Positions 8,213 through 16,645 of a stretch of DNA of 64,000 nucleotides are shown here, one piece after another; within the stretch, counting starts at the first letter, position 1; every line of letters begins with the position of its first letter. The position numbers and the translations under genes are program-made. This stretch comes from Miniphocaeibacter halophilus (GTDB lineage: Bacteria > Bacillota > Clostridia > Tissierellales > Peptoniphilaceae): assembly GCF_016458825.1 (NCBI RefSeq), contig NZ_CP066744.1, positions 927,868 to 991,867 on the forward strand, written 5' to 3'. Below the pieces are notes generated by a model. It was not told the DNA's origin and searched no databases. It saw only the letters and a program-made list of their open reading frames with translations.

Positions 8213-9106
8213 TTGAATACTGACCAACTGGAATACTTCTTAGCTATTGTAAAATATAAAAGCTTTACAAAAGCTGCCAATGAAATGTTTATTTCTCAAT
8301 CATCGCTATCTAAAAAAATCAAGGCATTAGAAAATGAACTAGGCCTTGAGTTACTAAATAGAGGAAAATCCATAATAGAATTAACTCATGCCGGAAAAGA
8401 GGTATACGACTTTGCACAATCTTTTTTCAAGGAATACAATAAATTAAATAAATCTTTAGACCAATATAGGGCCGTCTCTGAAACTTATATTCGTTTTGCT
8501 TCTATTCCAATACTATCTTATTATGGAACCAGTTCTTTATTAGCAAAGTTTAGCAGTGAAAATTTAGATAAAAAAATATATTTCAATATTATTGAAATGA
8601 ACCAAGAATATGTAATGCAGGCTTTAAATAATGATGAAGTTGATATTGCTCTTATTCGAGATAATTCCAATTTAGTGTTGTCCAATTATAATTTTATAAA
8701 TTATTATGAAGATGAATTTTTGTTAGTTTGTAATAAAAATCATGAACTAGCCCATAAAAATACTGTTAGCTATGAGGAAATAGTAAAATATCCATTTATT
8801 CTCATGGATAAAACTTCTACATTAAATGATATTATTATTAATGAGCTGGAAAGAAGAAATTTGAAGCTAAACATTAAAAATATAGTTTCAAGACATAATC
8901 TTATATTAGAAATGATTTCTAAGGATATTGGTATTAGTCTTTTACCAAAAAAATTATTGGAAACAAGTAACATTAATAATATTGTTAGTATACCTTTAGA
9001 AAAACCTTTGAAAAATAAGCTTATTCTTTTGATAAAAAACAATAAAAATCATACAGCTACTACAAAAAGATTTTGGCAATTTTGTAAAGAAAATATCAAA
9101 GATTAG
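8213..9106 (+). CDS. LysR family transcriptional regulator
   Basis: A 297-residue LysR-type regulator. The N-terminal HTH runs from residue 1 to ~60 (LEYFLAIVKYKSFTKAANEMFISQSSLSKKIKALENELG). The effector domain follows, with the usual LLVCNKNHELA and MISKDIGISLLPKKL segments. It has a TTG start at 8213 with AGGAGG at the right distance. It is divergent from ubiX-lpdD and 11 bp ahead of ubiD, so it probably controls both arms in response to an aromatic acid. The effector identity is inference. Confidence 0.92.
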   Translation: MNTDQLEYFLAIVKYKSFTKAANEMFISQSSLSKKIKALENELGLELLNRGKSIIELTHAGKEVYDFAQSFFKEYNKLNKSLDQYRAVSETYIRFASIPILSYYGTSSLLAKFSSENLDKKIYFNIIEMNQEYVMQALNNDEVDIALIRDNSNLVLSNYNFINYYEDEFLLVCNKNHELAHKNTVSYEEIVKYPFILMDKTSTLNDIIINELERRNLKLNIKNIVSRHNLILEMISKDIGISLLPKKLLETSNINNIVSIPLEKPLKNKLILLIKNNKNHTATTKRFWQFCKENIKD

Positions 9107-9117
9107 GAAGTGAATTT

Positions 9118-10581
9118 ATGAATTTTAAAATCAATGATTTAAGAACATCTATCGAATATTTGAAAACATTTCCGAATCAAATATTGGAAACAGATGTAGA
9201 AGTTGATCCTTTTGCTGAAATATCGGGAATATATAGATACGTTGGAGCCGGCGGTACGGTAAAAAGACCTACAAAATTAGGTCCTGCTATGATTTTTAAC
9301 AATGTTAAGGGACACGAAAATTCCAAAGTATTAATAGGACTTTTAGCTAGTCGGGAAAGAGTTGGCTTATTGTTAAATGAAAAACCTGAAAAACTTGGTT
9401 TTTTATTAAAAGAATCTCTAAATAATCCAATAGATCCTATTGCCGTATCCAATAATGAGGCTAAATGCCAAGAAGTTGTTCACTTAGCTTCTGATAGTGG
9501 ATTTGATATTAGAAAACTTATTCCTGCACCAACTAATACTGAAGAAGATGCCGGTCCATATATAACAATGGGGATGTGTTACGGAACTAATCCTATAAAT
9601 GGATTGTCCGATATAACCATACATAGGTTATGTTTACAAAGTAAAGATGAAATTTCCATGTATTTTGTTCCAGGTAGACATTTAGATGCTTTAAGAATGA
9701 TGTATGAAAAAGACAATAAGCCTATGCCTATATCCATAAGTATAGGAGTTGATCCTGCCATAGAAATTGCTTCTTGTTTTGAACCTCCAACAACTCCCTT
9801 AGGTTTTAATGAGCTTTCAATTGCCGGCGGATTAAGAAACGAACCTGTAAAATTAGTAAATTGTTTAACTGTAAATGAAAAGGCTATAGCTAATGCAGAA
9901 TACGTAATTGAAGGAGAATTAATTCCAAATAGAAGAATTAGAGAAGATATAAATACAAACACCGGAAAGGCCATGCCGGAATTTCCGGGATATACTGGTT
10001 CAAGCAAGCCGGAGCTACCTGTAATAAAAGTTAAAGCCGTTACCCATAGAAAAAATCCAATAATGCAATCATGTATTGGCCCTTCTGAAGAACATGTAAA
10101 CATGGCCGGAATTCCTACTGAAGCCTCTATTTTAATTTTACTGGAAAAAGCTTTACCCGGAAATATAAAGAATGTATATGCCCATCCTTCCGGTGGAGGT
10201 AAATATATGGCTATTATCCAGTTTATAAAAAGAAGTCCTTCTGATGAAGGTAAACATAGACAAGCTGCTTTACTTGCCTTTACAGCATTTTCAGAATTGA
10301 AGCATGTAATTTTAGTAGATGAAGATGTGGATATTTTTGACTCAAATGACGTACTGTGGGCTATGAATACAAGATTTCAAGGAGATAAAGATATAATTAC
10401 CATTCCCGGAGTAAGTTGTCATCCCTTAGATCCTTCCCAAACACCGGAATATAGCAATTCAATTTCTCAAGTTGGAATATCCTGTAAAACCATATTTGAT
10501 TGTACAGTGCCCTTCCATTTAAAAGACAAATTTCAAAGAAGTGTTTTTAAAGAAGTCGATATAAAAAAATGGATTAAGTAA
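9118..10581 (+). CDS. lpdC: UbiD family decarboxylase, gallate/hydroxyarylic acid decarboxylase-like (LpdC)
   Basis: A 487-residue prenyl-FMN-dependent decarboxylase. It matches my memory of Lactiplantibacillus gallate decarboxylase LpdC closely: TDVEVDPFAEISGIYRYVGAGGTV at residues ~22-45, then EDAGPYITMG, FEPPTTPLGFNE, TGKAMPEFPGYTG, IGPSEEHVNMAGIPTEASI and VDEDVDIFDSNDV. The Glu residues in RRIRED and PEFPGYTG match the E-R-E catalytic set of the family. It probably removes CO2 from a hydroxybenzoate such as gallate or protocatechuate. The exact substrate is not decided by sequence. A terminator follows directly. Confidence 0.9.
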   Translation: MNFKINDLRTSIEYLKTFPNQILETDVEVDPFAEISGIYRYVGAGGTVKRPTKLGPAMIFNNVKGHENSKVLIGLLASRERVGLLLNEKPEKLGFLLKESLNNPIDPIAVSNNEAKCQEVVHLASDSGFDIRKLIPAPTNTEEDAGPYITMGMCYGTNPINGLSDITIHRLCLQSKDEISMYFVPGRHLDALRMMYEKDNKPMPISISIGVDPAIEIASCFEPPTTPLGFNELSIAGGLRNEPVKLVNCLTVNEKAIANAEYVIEGELIPNRRIREDINTNTGKAMPEFPGYTGSSKPELPVIKVKAVTHRKNPIMQSCIGPSEEHVNMAGIPTEASILILLEKALPGNIKNVYAHPSGGGKYMAIIQFIKRSPSDEGKHRQAALLAFTAFSELKHVILVDEDVDIFDSNDVLWAMNTRFQGDKDIITIPGVSCHPLDPSQTPEYSNSISQVGISCKTIFDCTVPFHLKDKFQRSVFKEVDIKKWIK

Positions 10582-10590
10582 CTAATAAAC

Positions 10591-10629
10591 AAAAGCTAAT
10601 GATTTAAACATATTAAATCATTAGCTTTT
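10591..10629. terminator. Bidirectional terminator, copy B of a duplicated terminator
   Basis: Arms AAAAGCTAATGATTTA (10591-10606) and TAAATCATTAGCTTTT (10614-10629), perfect 16 bp with a 7-nt loop. It sits between the convergent ubiD and dsrE genes. It is nearly identical to the terminator at 6923-6965, so two related terminators bracket the decarboxylase island. Confidence 0.88.
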
Positions 10630-10632
10630 TTA

Positions 10633-11004
10633 TTAATTTAATTGTAAGGATTTTTTAGCTTCCATTATTGCATCTACTACATAGTCTGCATTAATAATTT
10701 CAGCACCTTCTACTAGACTATCTTCAGCTACTCCATTATGTTTCATACAAGCTGAACATACTTTTATTTTTCCACCAGCTTCTAAAAATGCCGGTAATAA
10801 TTCTTTAATAGGTTTAAACGGTTCACCTATATCTATTTTTTCAGCATATCCCTTTGAAGCTAAATGAACTGCATCTGAAAGAAGTAGTAATTCTACATCA
10901 TATCCCTTTTGTGCTGCAGTAAGCCCCATTGTAAAAGCAATTGTAACATTGTTTGAATCCCTTTCATGAGCCGTTAAGGTTACAACTAAATCTATATTAT
11001 GCAT
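10633..11004 (-). CDS. DsrE/DsrF-like sulfurtransferase-fold protein
   Basis: A 123-residue DsrE-family protein with the pattern VVTLTAHERDSNNVTIAFTMGLTAAQKGYDVELLLLSDAV, then VCSACMKHNG (a cysteine pair CSAC) and a C-terminal IINADYVVDAIMEA. Related small proteins carry persulfide sulfur on a conserved cysteine. The CSAC cysteines are good candidates here. Cytoplasmic. It is monocistronic and converges with ubiD. The partner is unknown. Confidence 0.82.
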   Translation of the reverse strand: MHNIDLVVTLTAHERDSNNVTIAFTMGLTAAQKGYDVELLLLSDAVHLASKGYAEKIDIGEPFKPIKELLPAFLEAGGKIKVCSACMKHNGVAEDSLVEGAEIINADYVVDAIMEAKKSLQLN

Positions 11005-11226
11005 AAAATCCCTCCTAGTTTTCTATTCATAAAATAGATACCCTTGGAAGGTGTTGATAAACATTATTATTCTATGGAGTTTTATATAATGCTAATTTCT
11101 TCCAGTCTCTGTAAAACAATAAATCAGAGAAAAAATTATTTTAAACTTTCTGTATTCTCATTTCCTAAAAATAAATTAATCCATTTAGAAATATAAAAAT
11201 TATCATATGATGGCTTTATATTTCAA

Positions 11227-11586
11227 TTATTTTTCTTCGATTAACTGAATTTTATAATTGTTCGGATCATTGATAAAGCAAAACTTAACATTTTCCATAG
11301 GAGATATTATTTTAGATATTTCTATACCTAATTTCTCTAATTCATTAATTGTTTTATCTAAATTCTCTACTCCTAATCCTATTGAAACCCCTTCTCCAAA
11401 ATTTACAAATCTTCTATCCTTTTGTTCTATTAATTCTATTTTAGGCTTATTCACATCTCCCATCATAGCTATTTTATTAGCACCGGCGCTAAATTTACTA
11501 TAAATTGGTAAATTTAAAACTTCATTATAAAATTTAATACTCTCATCTAAATTCTTAACTAATAATGTAATCCATTTTAATTTCAT
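11227..11586 (-). CDS. VOC family (glyoxalase/dioxygenase-fold) protein
   Basis: A 119-residue single-module VOC protein (MKLKWITLLVKNLDESIKFYNEVL, a central GVENLDKTINELEKLGI repeat, and a C-terminal NDPNNYKIQLIEE ending). I start it at 11586, where AGGAGG is 6 bp upstream; an upstream in-frame extension of 12 residues lacks such a site. VOC members include glyoxalase I, fosfomycin or bleomycin resistance proteins and epimerases. The sequence alone does not tell which. Confidence 0.82.
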   Translation of the reverse strand: MKLKWITLLVKNLDESIKFYNEVLNLPIYSKFSAGANKIAMMGDVNKPKIELIEQKDRRFVNFGEGVSIGLGVENLDKTINELEKLGIEISKIISPMENVKFCFINDPNNYKIQLIEEK

Positions 11587-11665
11587 AATTCCTCCTAGTA
11601 GTTCCTCAAATTCATCTCTCAATACAATGAATTCAAATCTCTAATTTGATTTTACAATCCGTCTT

Positions 11666-12628
11666 TTACAAATCATTATAAGAAATAAATCCCTTTACCG
11701 ACTTAGCAGCATATATACTATTGGCAACAGCTCTTGCTATAGCTTGACTGGCCAAGGCGCCAACAAGACTAACGTCTGTTTTTATCTCCCCTGTTGCTAA
11801 GGTGAAAATAGTATCTCCATCATTTAGGGTATGAACGGGAAATATACTATTACCATATCCATTATGGGCCATTGATGAAATTTTCATACATTCTGCTTTG
11901 TTAAAAATTCCATTAGTAGCTACTACTGATATAGTAGTGTTGGTCATTTTAGAAAATCCAACTCCTTGGTTTACTACTTCCTTATAAATCTCCATAGTAT
12001 TTTTGAATTTCTTTGTATTTTTATCGTAGCAACCTGCTATTTGAACATTTTTCTCATAGTCGAAAATATCTCCAAAGGCATTGCAAATTGTTAAGGCTGA
12101 AACTACTAGCTCTCCTGCTTTTATAGTTGCTGAACCCAGTCCGGACTTCATTGTAAAATCCATTCCTAAGATTTTACCAACAGTTGCCCCTGTTCCTCCT
12201 CCAATATTTCCCTGTCTATTTTCTTTTTCACTTGCATTTTCACAAGCTGAGTAACCCATTTCTAAATTAGGTCTTATTTTGGGATTGCCGCAGGCTAAAT
12301 CAAAAATCACCGCTGCAGGAACTATAGGAACTTTCCCGACTCCAACATCAAGACCTATGTTTTTTTCCTCTAAGTACTTCATAACGCCTGAAGCTGAATC
12401 AAGTCCATAGGCTGAGCCACCTGAAAGAACAAGTCCGTGAATGTTCTCAACAAAATTTTCAGGTTTTAATAAATCCGTTTCCCTTGTACCAGGTGCTCCT
12501 CCTCTAACATCTACACCGCAAACAGTTTTTTCCGGTGGAAGTATAACTGTAACACCTGTTAAATTTTCGTAGTCGGAATAATGTCCAACCTTTATTCCCT
12601 TAATATCTGTTAAATATCCTGAATACAT
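11666..12628 (-). CDS. P1 family peptidase (DmpA-like L-aminopeptidase/D-esterase)
   Basis: A 320-residue Ntn-hydrolase-type peptidase. Motifs are DVRGGAPGTRETDLL (residues ~40-54), LSGGSAYGLDSASGVM, GNIGGGTGATVGK and TNTTISVVATNG (~229-240), where N230 and T231/T232 mark the autocleavage site that frees the catalytic N-terminal residue. PVHTLNDGDTIF is the conserved C-terminal part. It probably cleaves N-terminal residues from peptides. The ribosome binding site AAGGGAG lies within about 20 bp of the edge of the repeat array at 12646-13065. Confidence 0.88.
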   Translation of the reverse strand: MYSGYLTDIKGIKVGHYSDYENLTGVTVILPPEKTVCGVDVRGGAPGTRETDLLKPENFVENIHGLVLSGGSAYGLDSASGVMKYLEEKNIGLDVGVGKVPIVPAAVIFDLACGNPKIRPNLEMGYSACENASEKENRQGNIGGGTGATVGKILGMDFTMKSGLGSATIKAGELVVSALTICNAFGDIFDYEKNVQIAGCYDKNTKKFKNTMEIYKEVVNQGVGFSKMTNTTISVVATNGIFNKAECMKISSMAHNGYGNSIFPVHTLNDGDTIFTLATGEIKTDVSLVGALASQAIARAVANSIYAAKSVKGFISYNDL

Positions 12629-12645
12629 ATTTTTCTCCCTTATGA

Positions 12646-13065
12646 CCTAACACAGCTTTCGTTTTTTGAAAGCTGTCTAGGTCAAATGCAACCTGTTTCC
12701 CAAGAGCTTTTTCCATTGGTTGAAACAGTCTGCTCTACTATTAATATTTTTATTTAACTAGCTTTATAACTATAACTCAATTTTTCATAAACTATTTCCT
12801 AACACAGCTTTCGTTTTTTGAAAGCTGTCTAGGTCAAATGCAACCTATTTCCCAAGAGCTTTGTAATTGGCTGAAACAGTCTGCTCTACTCTTAATATTT
12901 TATTTAACTAGCTTTATAACTATAACTCAATTTTTCATAAACTATTTCCTAACACAGCTTTCGTTTTTTGAAAGCTGTCTAAGTCAAATGCAACCTGTTT
13001 CCCAAGAGCTTTGCCATTGGTTGAAACAGTCTGCTCTACTATTAATATTTTTATTTAACTAGCTT
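12646..13065. repeat. Three tandem ~150-bp hairpin-rich repeats
   Basis: Units 12646-12797, 12798-12947 and 12948-13065 (the last cut short) are almost identical. Each has two potential stem-loops. The first has ACAGCTTTC (12652-12660) against GAAAGCTGT (12668-12676); in unit 1 GACCTA/TAGGTC adds an outer stem at 12644-12683. The second has CTGTTTC against GAAACAG plus CCAA/TTGG. An AT-rich tail follows. The array fills the gap between the HAD and P1 genes. The TATGACCTAACA start also occurs twice at 28404-28599. Small reading frames across it are not genes. Confidence 0.92.
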
Positions 13066-13105
13066 TTTGTATCTTTATAGTAAAAATAACTGTATATAAA
13101 ATTTT

Positions 13106-14011
13106 TTATGTTAAATGCTTTGGTGAATCGCCAATGGATTCTTCCAATTTTTTCTTAGAATTATCTATAATTCTATTTGCAAATTCTTCTATTTTATTAA
13201 TAATCCACATACTTGCCGTACTGTTAGTTTCGTAATTAGCCTCTGCAAACATGTCGACTCTACCATCTTTTCTTAAATTTTCCACTTGTCTAAAAGCATC
13301 TTTATTTCCCCTAGGATAAACTGCAAAAGTTGCTCCACCATTTTTCTTCATTAAGGAAAAAGCCGGTACATCACTGGGCCCATCTGCAATATAGATCATA
13401 TTCTTAAATTGAATTCTTCGCAATTCTTCCGGCATTTTAGAATTTACATCAATATTATCTACAAAGCCTACACCCTTATTAATTTCAAAGAGAGCCCTTG
13501 TTTTTGTAGTATTGTCTAGTGTGTATCCTATTTCTGCCAAAATATTATTCTTTTCAATAATTTCACAGCCCCAAATTTCCTTAGTGTACTTCATAAGACT
13601 GCAACCTTTAACTATTTCCTTAAAACCTGTACTTATAATATAATTTTCAATGGAAATACCATATTCTTTCCAAGTGGAATTTTCTTCTAAATTAGGTAGG
13701 TTTACAATTTGTTTAAAAAAACTCTCAACACCCGGATAAAAATTAAGCTTCTCCCCTAATTTCCTTAACTTATTGTTATTTAAACCGGCAAATTTTCCAC
13801 CTTCTTGGGATTCTCTAATAAATTTATTTAAGTAAATGGTCTCCTTATTAACATTAACCCCTTGTTCATTATAAATTTCTTTCGGCATTTTATTAACTTC
13901 ATCCCAAAATTTTTTACTGTCAACTCCATATTCATTGAAAATCGGTTCTTGCATATATCCATCTACTAAGGTTTTATCAAAATCCCATATTACTGCAATT
14001 ATATTAGACAT
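13106..14011 (-). CDS. HAD superfamily hydrolase
   Basis: A 301-residue HAD-fold phosphatase. The nucleophile motif WDFDKTLVDGY is at residues ~6-16 (DxD), a long helical cap follows, and the IADGPSDVPAF motif (the DxxxD Mg site) is near residue 215. This resembles the phosphoserine phosphatase branch. I start it at the ATG at 14011, with GGAGG 5 bp upstream, not at the TTG four codons earlier. The substrate is unknown. It is part of a leftward run of genes. Confidence 0.85.
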   Translation of the reverse strand: MSNIIAVIWDFDKTLVDGYMQEPIFNEYGVDSKKFWDEVNKMPKEIYNEQGVNVNKETIYLNKFIRESQEGGKFAGLNNNKLRKLGEKLNFYPGVESFFKQIVNLPNLEENSTWKEYGISIENYIISTGFKEIVKGCSLMKYTKEIWGCEIIEKNNILAEIGYTLDNTTKTRALFEINKGVGFVDNIDVNSKMPEELRRIQFKNMIYIADGPSDVPAFSLMKKNGGATFAVYPRGNKDAFRQVENLRKDGRVDMFAEANYETNSTASMWIINKIEEFANRIIDNSKKKLEESIGDSPKHLT

Positions 14012-14053
14012 AGTCACCTCCAATTAAAATAAATACTTCTAACTATACTACTA

Positions 14054-14560
14054 TTATAGTATTTTTTCATATAGCACGTTGTCTAACCAAATCCCATTTA
14101 TTAAAATATACTTTTCATAAATTCCAACTTTCCGAAAGCCATTTTTCTCCAAAACTCTTTGAGATGGAATATTTTCTGAAGAAGTTCCTGCTTCCAGCCT
14201 ATGTAATTTATGTTTTTTTCTTGCTAAGTCTACTACTAAAGAAACTCCCTTAGTTCCATACCCCTTACCTTGAATATTCTTTCCTAACCGGTATCCAAGC
14301 TCTCCCTTATTTAATGGCCTTCTAATTATTTGTGAGATATTTATTCTGCCAATAACATGACAATTATCCATTAACAAATAATAATAACCTAAATCTCTTA
14401 TTTGTTCATCTATTAAGCCATAGGATGATAATAAAAAATTTTCATATTCATAATATTCTTTTTTTCTTGGAAATCCAATTTCTGCAAAATATTTTTTATT
14501 ATCCACTTCAAATTTATATAATTTATCTAAATTGTTTCTATTTATTAACTCTACATGCAT
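14054..14560 (-). CDS. GNAT family N-acetyltransferase (RimJ/RimL type)
   Basis: A 168-residue acetyltransferase with the RimJ-like acetyl-CoA site LGYRLGKNIQGKGYGTKGVSLVVDLA followed by LEAGTSSENIPSQRVLEKNGFRKVG. Start chosen at 14560 with GAGGAAG upstream, 11 bp past the end of the preceding gene; a longer in-frame start would lie inside that gene. It is co-transcribed with the C45 peptidase. The acceptor is unknown: a protein N-terminus, ribosomal protein or small amine. Confidence 0.85.
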   Translation of the reverse strand: MHVELINRNNLDKLYKFEVDNKKYFAEIGFPRKKEYYEYENFLLSSYGLIDEQIRDLGYYYLLMDNCHVIGRINISQIIRRPLNKGELGYRLGKNIQGKGYGTKGVSLVVDLARKKHKLHRLEAGTSSENIPSQRVLEKNGFRKVGIYEKYILINGIWLDNVLYEKIL

Positions 14561-14570
14561 AATCTTCCTC

Positions 14571-15563
14571 TTATTTAAATTCAATTCTCCTATCCTTTTT
14601 AAATTTTTTCCTACTAGGATTTCCCTCACATCTATAAATTTCTTTTCTCTTTACATCATAAATTGAAGACCAAATTGTATCCATGCCTAATTTTCTATTG
14701 TATTGACATAAAAATCCCCTATTTCCCTTAAGTAAATCAACTAAATCATCGACTCTATACCTGCTATAATCCTGATTATTTAAGGTTTCATATCTTCTAT
14801 GGGAGTATATATCATCTACTGCTTTATGTTTATATTTTTCCATAGCTTCACTAGCAAAGTGATTGGTCCTGTATAAAGCCATGTCTTCACCCTTATTATA
14901 TACAATATATTTTTTCTTTGGATTTGATTCTATTAAGGCCAGTTTACCATATTTGTCAGCAATTATAATATTTTGAGAAGAACCTATGGGAACTTCTTCT
15001 AAAAAGTCTACAGCTTCTTCAACAGTTTTACATTTTTCCAATAAATACCTAATAATAAAACCTGCATTAAATCCATAATCCTTCACAGTCGGATAGACAA
15101 AAGTAAGGCCGCAAGCTAGTCCATGCTCATTTATTCCATCTTCTATTTGAATCATGGCAGTTGTATTTCCAACAAAGGAATATCCCTCATTTAAATTATA
15201 AAAGGCACTGTCAGTAAGTTTTTCCAAGGCAATATTAAAGTCCGAATTTCTAGCTAAAATTATTTCATCTTCGTTTTTAATTCCTATTATTGAACAAAAA
15301 TTTTCATAGGTGAAGATATACATAGTTGTTAAAAATGAAAATACCTTAATAAACTCTTCCTCTAATCCCTTAGAAAACCCATCTATTTCCTCAACTATTT
15401 CAGGATAAAATCTCTCATAGTATTGTAAAACCCTTTTTCCATAGTCTATTTTTTCATAAGTTACTCTTTTTCCCAACTTTAAATCTACCTTGTTTTTATA
15501 TAGTTTTTGGCCGTATTTAAATCCGGCTTCATAATGATTTCCCTTCCACCTTGAATGATACAT
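14571..15563 (-). CDS. C45-type Ntn hydrolase (acyl-CoA:6-APA acyltransferase / choloylglycine hydrolase-like)
   Basis: A 330-residue Ntn-fold amidase. The likely autoproteolytic nucleophile is C90 in ENFCSIIG, followed by IILARNSDF, the usual N-terminal-nucleophile strand. NEHGLACGLTFVYP and YRTNHFAS are the other family motifs. Relatives hydrolyse penicillin-type amides, N-acyl amino acids or bile-acid conjugates. The substrate cannot be named. It is first of a leftward pair with a GNAT gene and has GAGGTGAG before its ATG. Confidence 0.82.
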   Translation of the reverse strand: MYHSRWKGNHYEAGFKYGQKLYKNKVDLKLGKRVTYEKIDYGKRVLQYYERFYPEIVEEIDGFSKGLEEEFIKVFSFLTTMYIFTYENFCSIIGIKNEDEIILARNSDFNIALEKLTDSAFYNLNEGYSFVGNTTAMIQIEDGINEHGLACGLTFVYPTVKDYGFNAGFIIRYLLEKCKTVEEAVDFLEEVPIGSSQNIIIADKYGKLALIESNPKKKYIVYNKGEDMALYRTNHFASEAMEKYKHKAVDDIYSHRRYETLNNQDYSRYRVDDLVDLLKGNRGFLCQYNRKLGMDTIWSSIYDVKRKEIYRCEGNPSRKKFKKDRRIEFK

Positions 15564-15630
15564 TTACTCACCTCTTCTTCATTGTCTTTTAATAAAAAAT
15601 TTATGTCAATGAAATAATATTCAATATAAA

Positions 15631-15654
15631 AAAGCCGGTATAAATACCGACTTC
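15631..15654 (-). terminator. Terminator after the aldo/keto reductase gene
   Basis: Arms 15634-15641 (GCCGGTAT) and 15644-15651 (ATACCGAC, one G-T pair) with flanking A and T runs. The T run follows on the minus strand, immediately after the reductase stop at 15658. Confidence 0.75.
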
Positions 15655-15657
15655 TTT

Positions 15658-16644
15658 TTAAATATTCTCAAAGGGTTTTATTATTTCTTCTATTTTCCTA
15701 TTGGTTTCTTCATCTATTTCCCAATCTAAACATCCTAAATTAATATTTAGTTGCTCTACTGATGAAACACCTGCAATTACACTGGTTATTTCTTCTTTTT
15801 GTCTTAACCAATTTAAAGAAAGTTGAACTAAAGGCTTGTTTAATTCCTTAGCAATTTCATTTAATTTCTCCACTGCTTCTAAATACCTTGGATAGATATT
15901 GTTATCAGTTAATTTTGGATTACCATAACGCTCATCATTTTTAGAATAGTATCTTCCTTCTTCTAAAAAACGTCCTGCTAAAAGACCTTGGAATAAAGGA
16001 ATAAATGGGAAAAATGCTTGTCCATATTTTCTTACTATTGGAAAGATTTCTTTTTCTGTCCTATATTCCAACTTATGATTCCTATAATCTATGGTATTTC
16101 TCTCTAACATATTGTAAAGATTTTGTTGACTGTCTATTCCAACTAATTCCATCATTTTTTTTGAATCTTTCGCTGAAAAATTACTTAATCCTACATATTT
16201 AGTTTTCCCGGACTCTTTTAATATTTTTAATGCTTCTGCCGTTTCTTCCAACGGGGTACTATGGTCCGGCCAATGAAGATGAACTAGGTCTACATAATCT
16301 GTTTTTAATCTTTTAAGATTTCTTTCCATCTCCCATAAAATACTGTCTTTTTTTAGATTATAGGATGAAGATTTCCCTGTTTTGTCCCAAACTCTTCCTA
16401 CCTTTGTAGCTAAAAACACCTTGTCTCGTTTTCCTTTTAAGGCCTTTCCTACAATCTCCTCTGAAACCCCATTTCCATAAAGAGGTGCCGTGTCTATCAT
16501 ATTTATTCCCTTGTCTACAGCTGTATGGATAATTTTAATATATTCATTTTCATCCCAATTATCCCAAGTTCCACCAAATCTCCAAGTTCCTAGTCCTATT
16601 ACCGAAAGTTCTTCTGAAATTCTCTTAGTTTTTTTGTAAATCAT
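15658..16644 (-). CDS. Aldo/keto reductase
   Basis: A 328-residue NADPH-dependent oxidoreductase. GLGTWRFGG and the catalytic D-Y-K-H set are visible: D in NMIDTAPLYGNG, Y in the same motif, K in FLATKVG and H in DLVHLHWP. VGLSNFSA and the C-terminal SVIAGVSSVEQL motif bind the cofactor. I prefer the ATG at 16644, where AGGGG has good spacing, over the ATG three codons upstream. Its start overlaps the end of the acetyltransferase gene, so the two form an operon. Confidence 0.9.
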   Translation of the reverse strand: MIYKKTKRISEELSVIGLGTWRFGGTWDNWDENEYIKIIHTAVDKGINMIDTAPLYGNGVSEEIVGKALKGKRDKVFLATKVGRVWDKTGKSSSYNLKKDSILWEMERNLKRLKTDYVDLVHLHWPDHSTPLEETAEALKILKESGKTKYVGLSNFSAKDSKKMMELVGIDSQQNLYNMLERNTIDYRNHKLEYRTEKEIFPIVRKYGQAFFPFIPLFQGLLAGRFLEEGRYYSKNDERYGNPKLTDNNIYPRYLEAVEKLNEIAKELNKPLVQLSLNWLRQKEEITSVIAGVSSVEQLNINLGCLDWEIDEETNRKIEEIIKPFENI

Positions 16645-16645
16645 T

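Noticed and set aside
9579-10103. 174-codon antisense frame within ubiD
   Set aside because: Shadow of a highly conserved decarboxylase; no ribosome binding site or domain.
12838-13062. Open reading frame of 74 codons across the hairpin repeat
   Set aside because: It is made only from the repeat units, carries the same peptide twice, has no ribosome binding site and falls in non-coding hairpins.
12646-13065. CRISPR array
   Set aside because: Units of ~150 bp are alike over their entire length; there are no short repeats with unique spacers and no cas genes.
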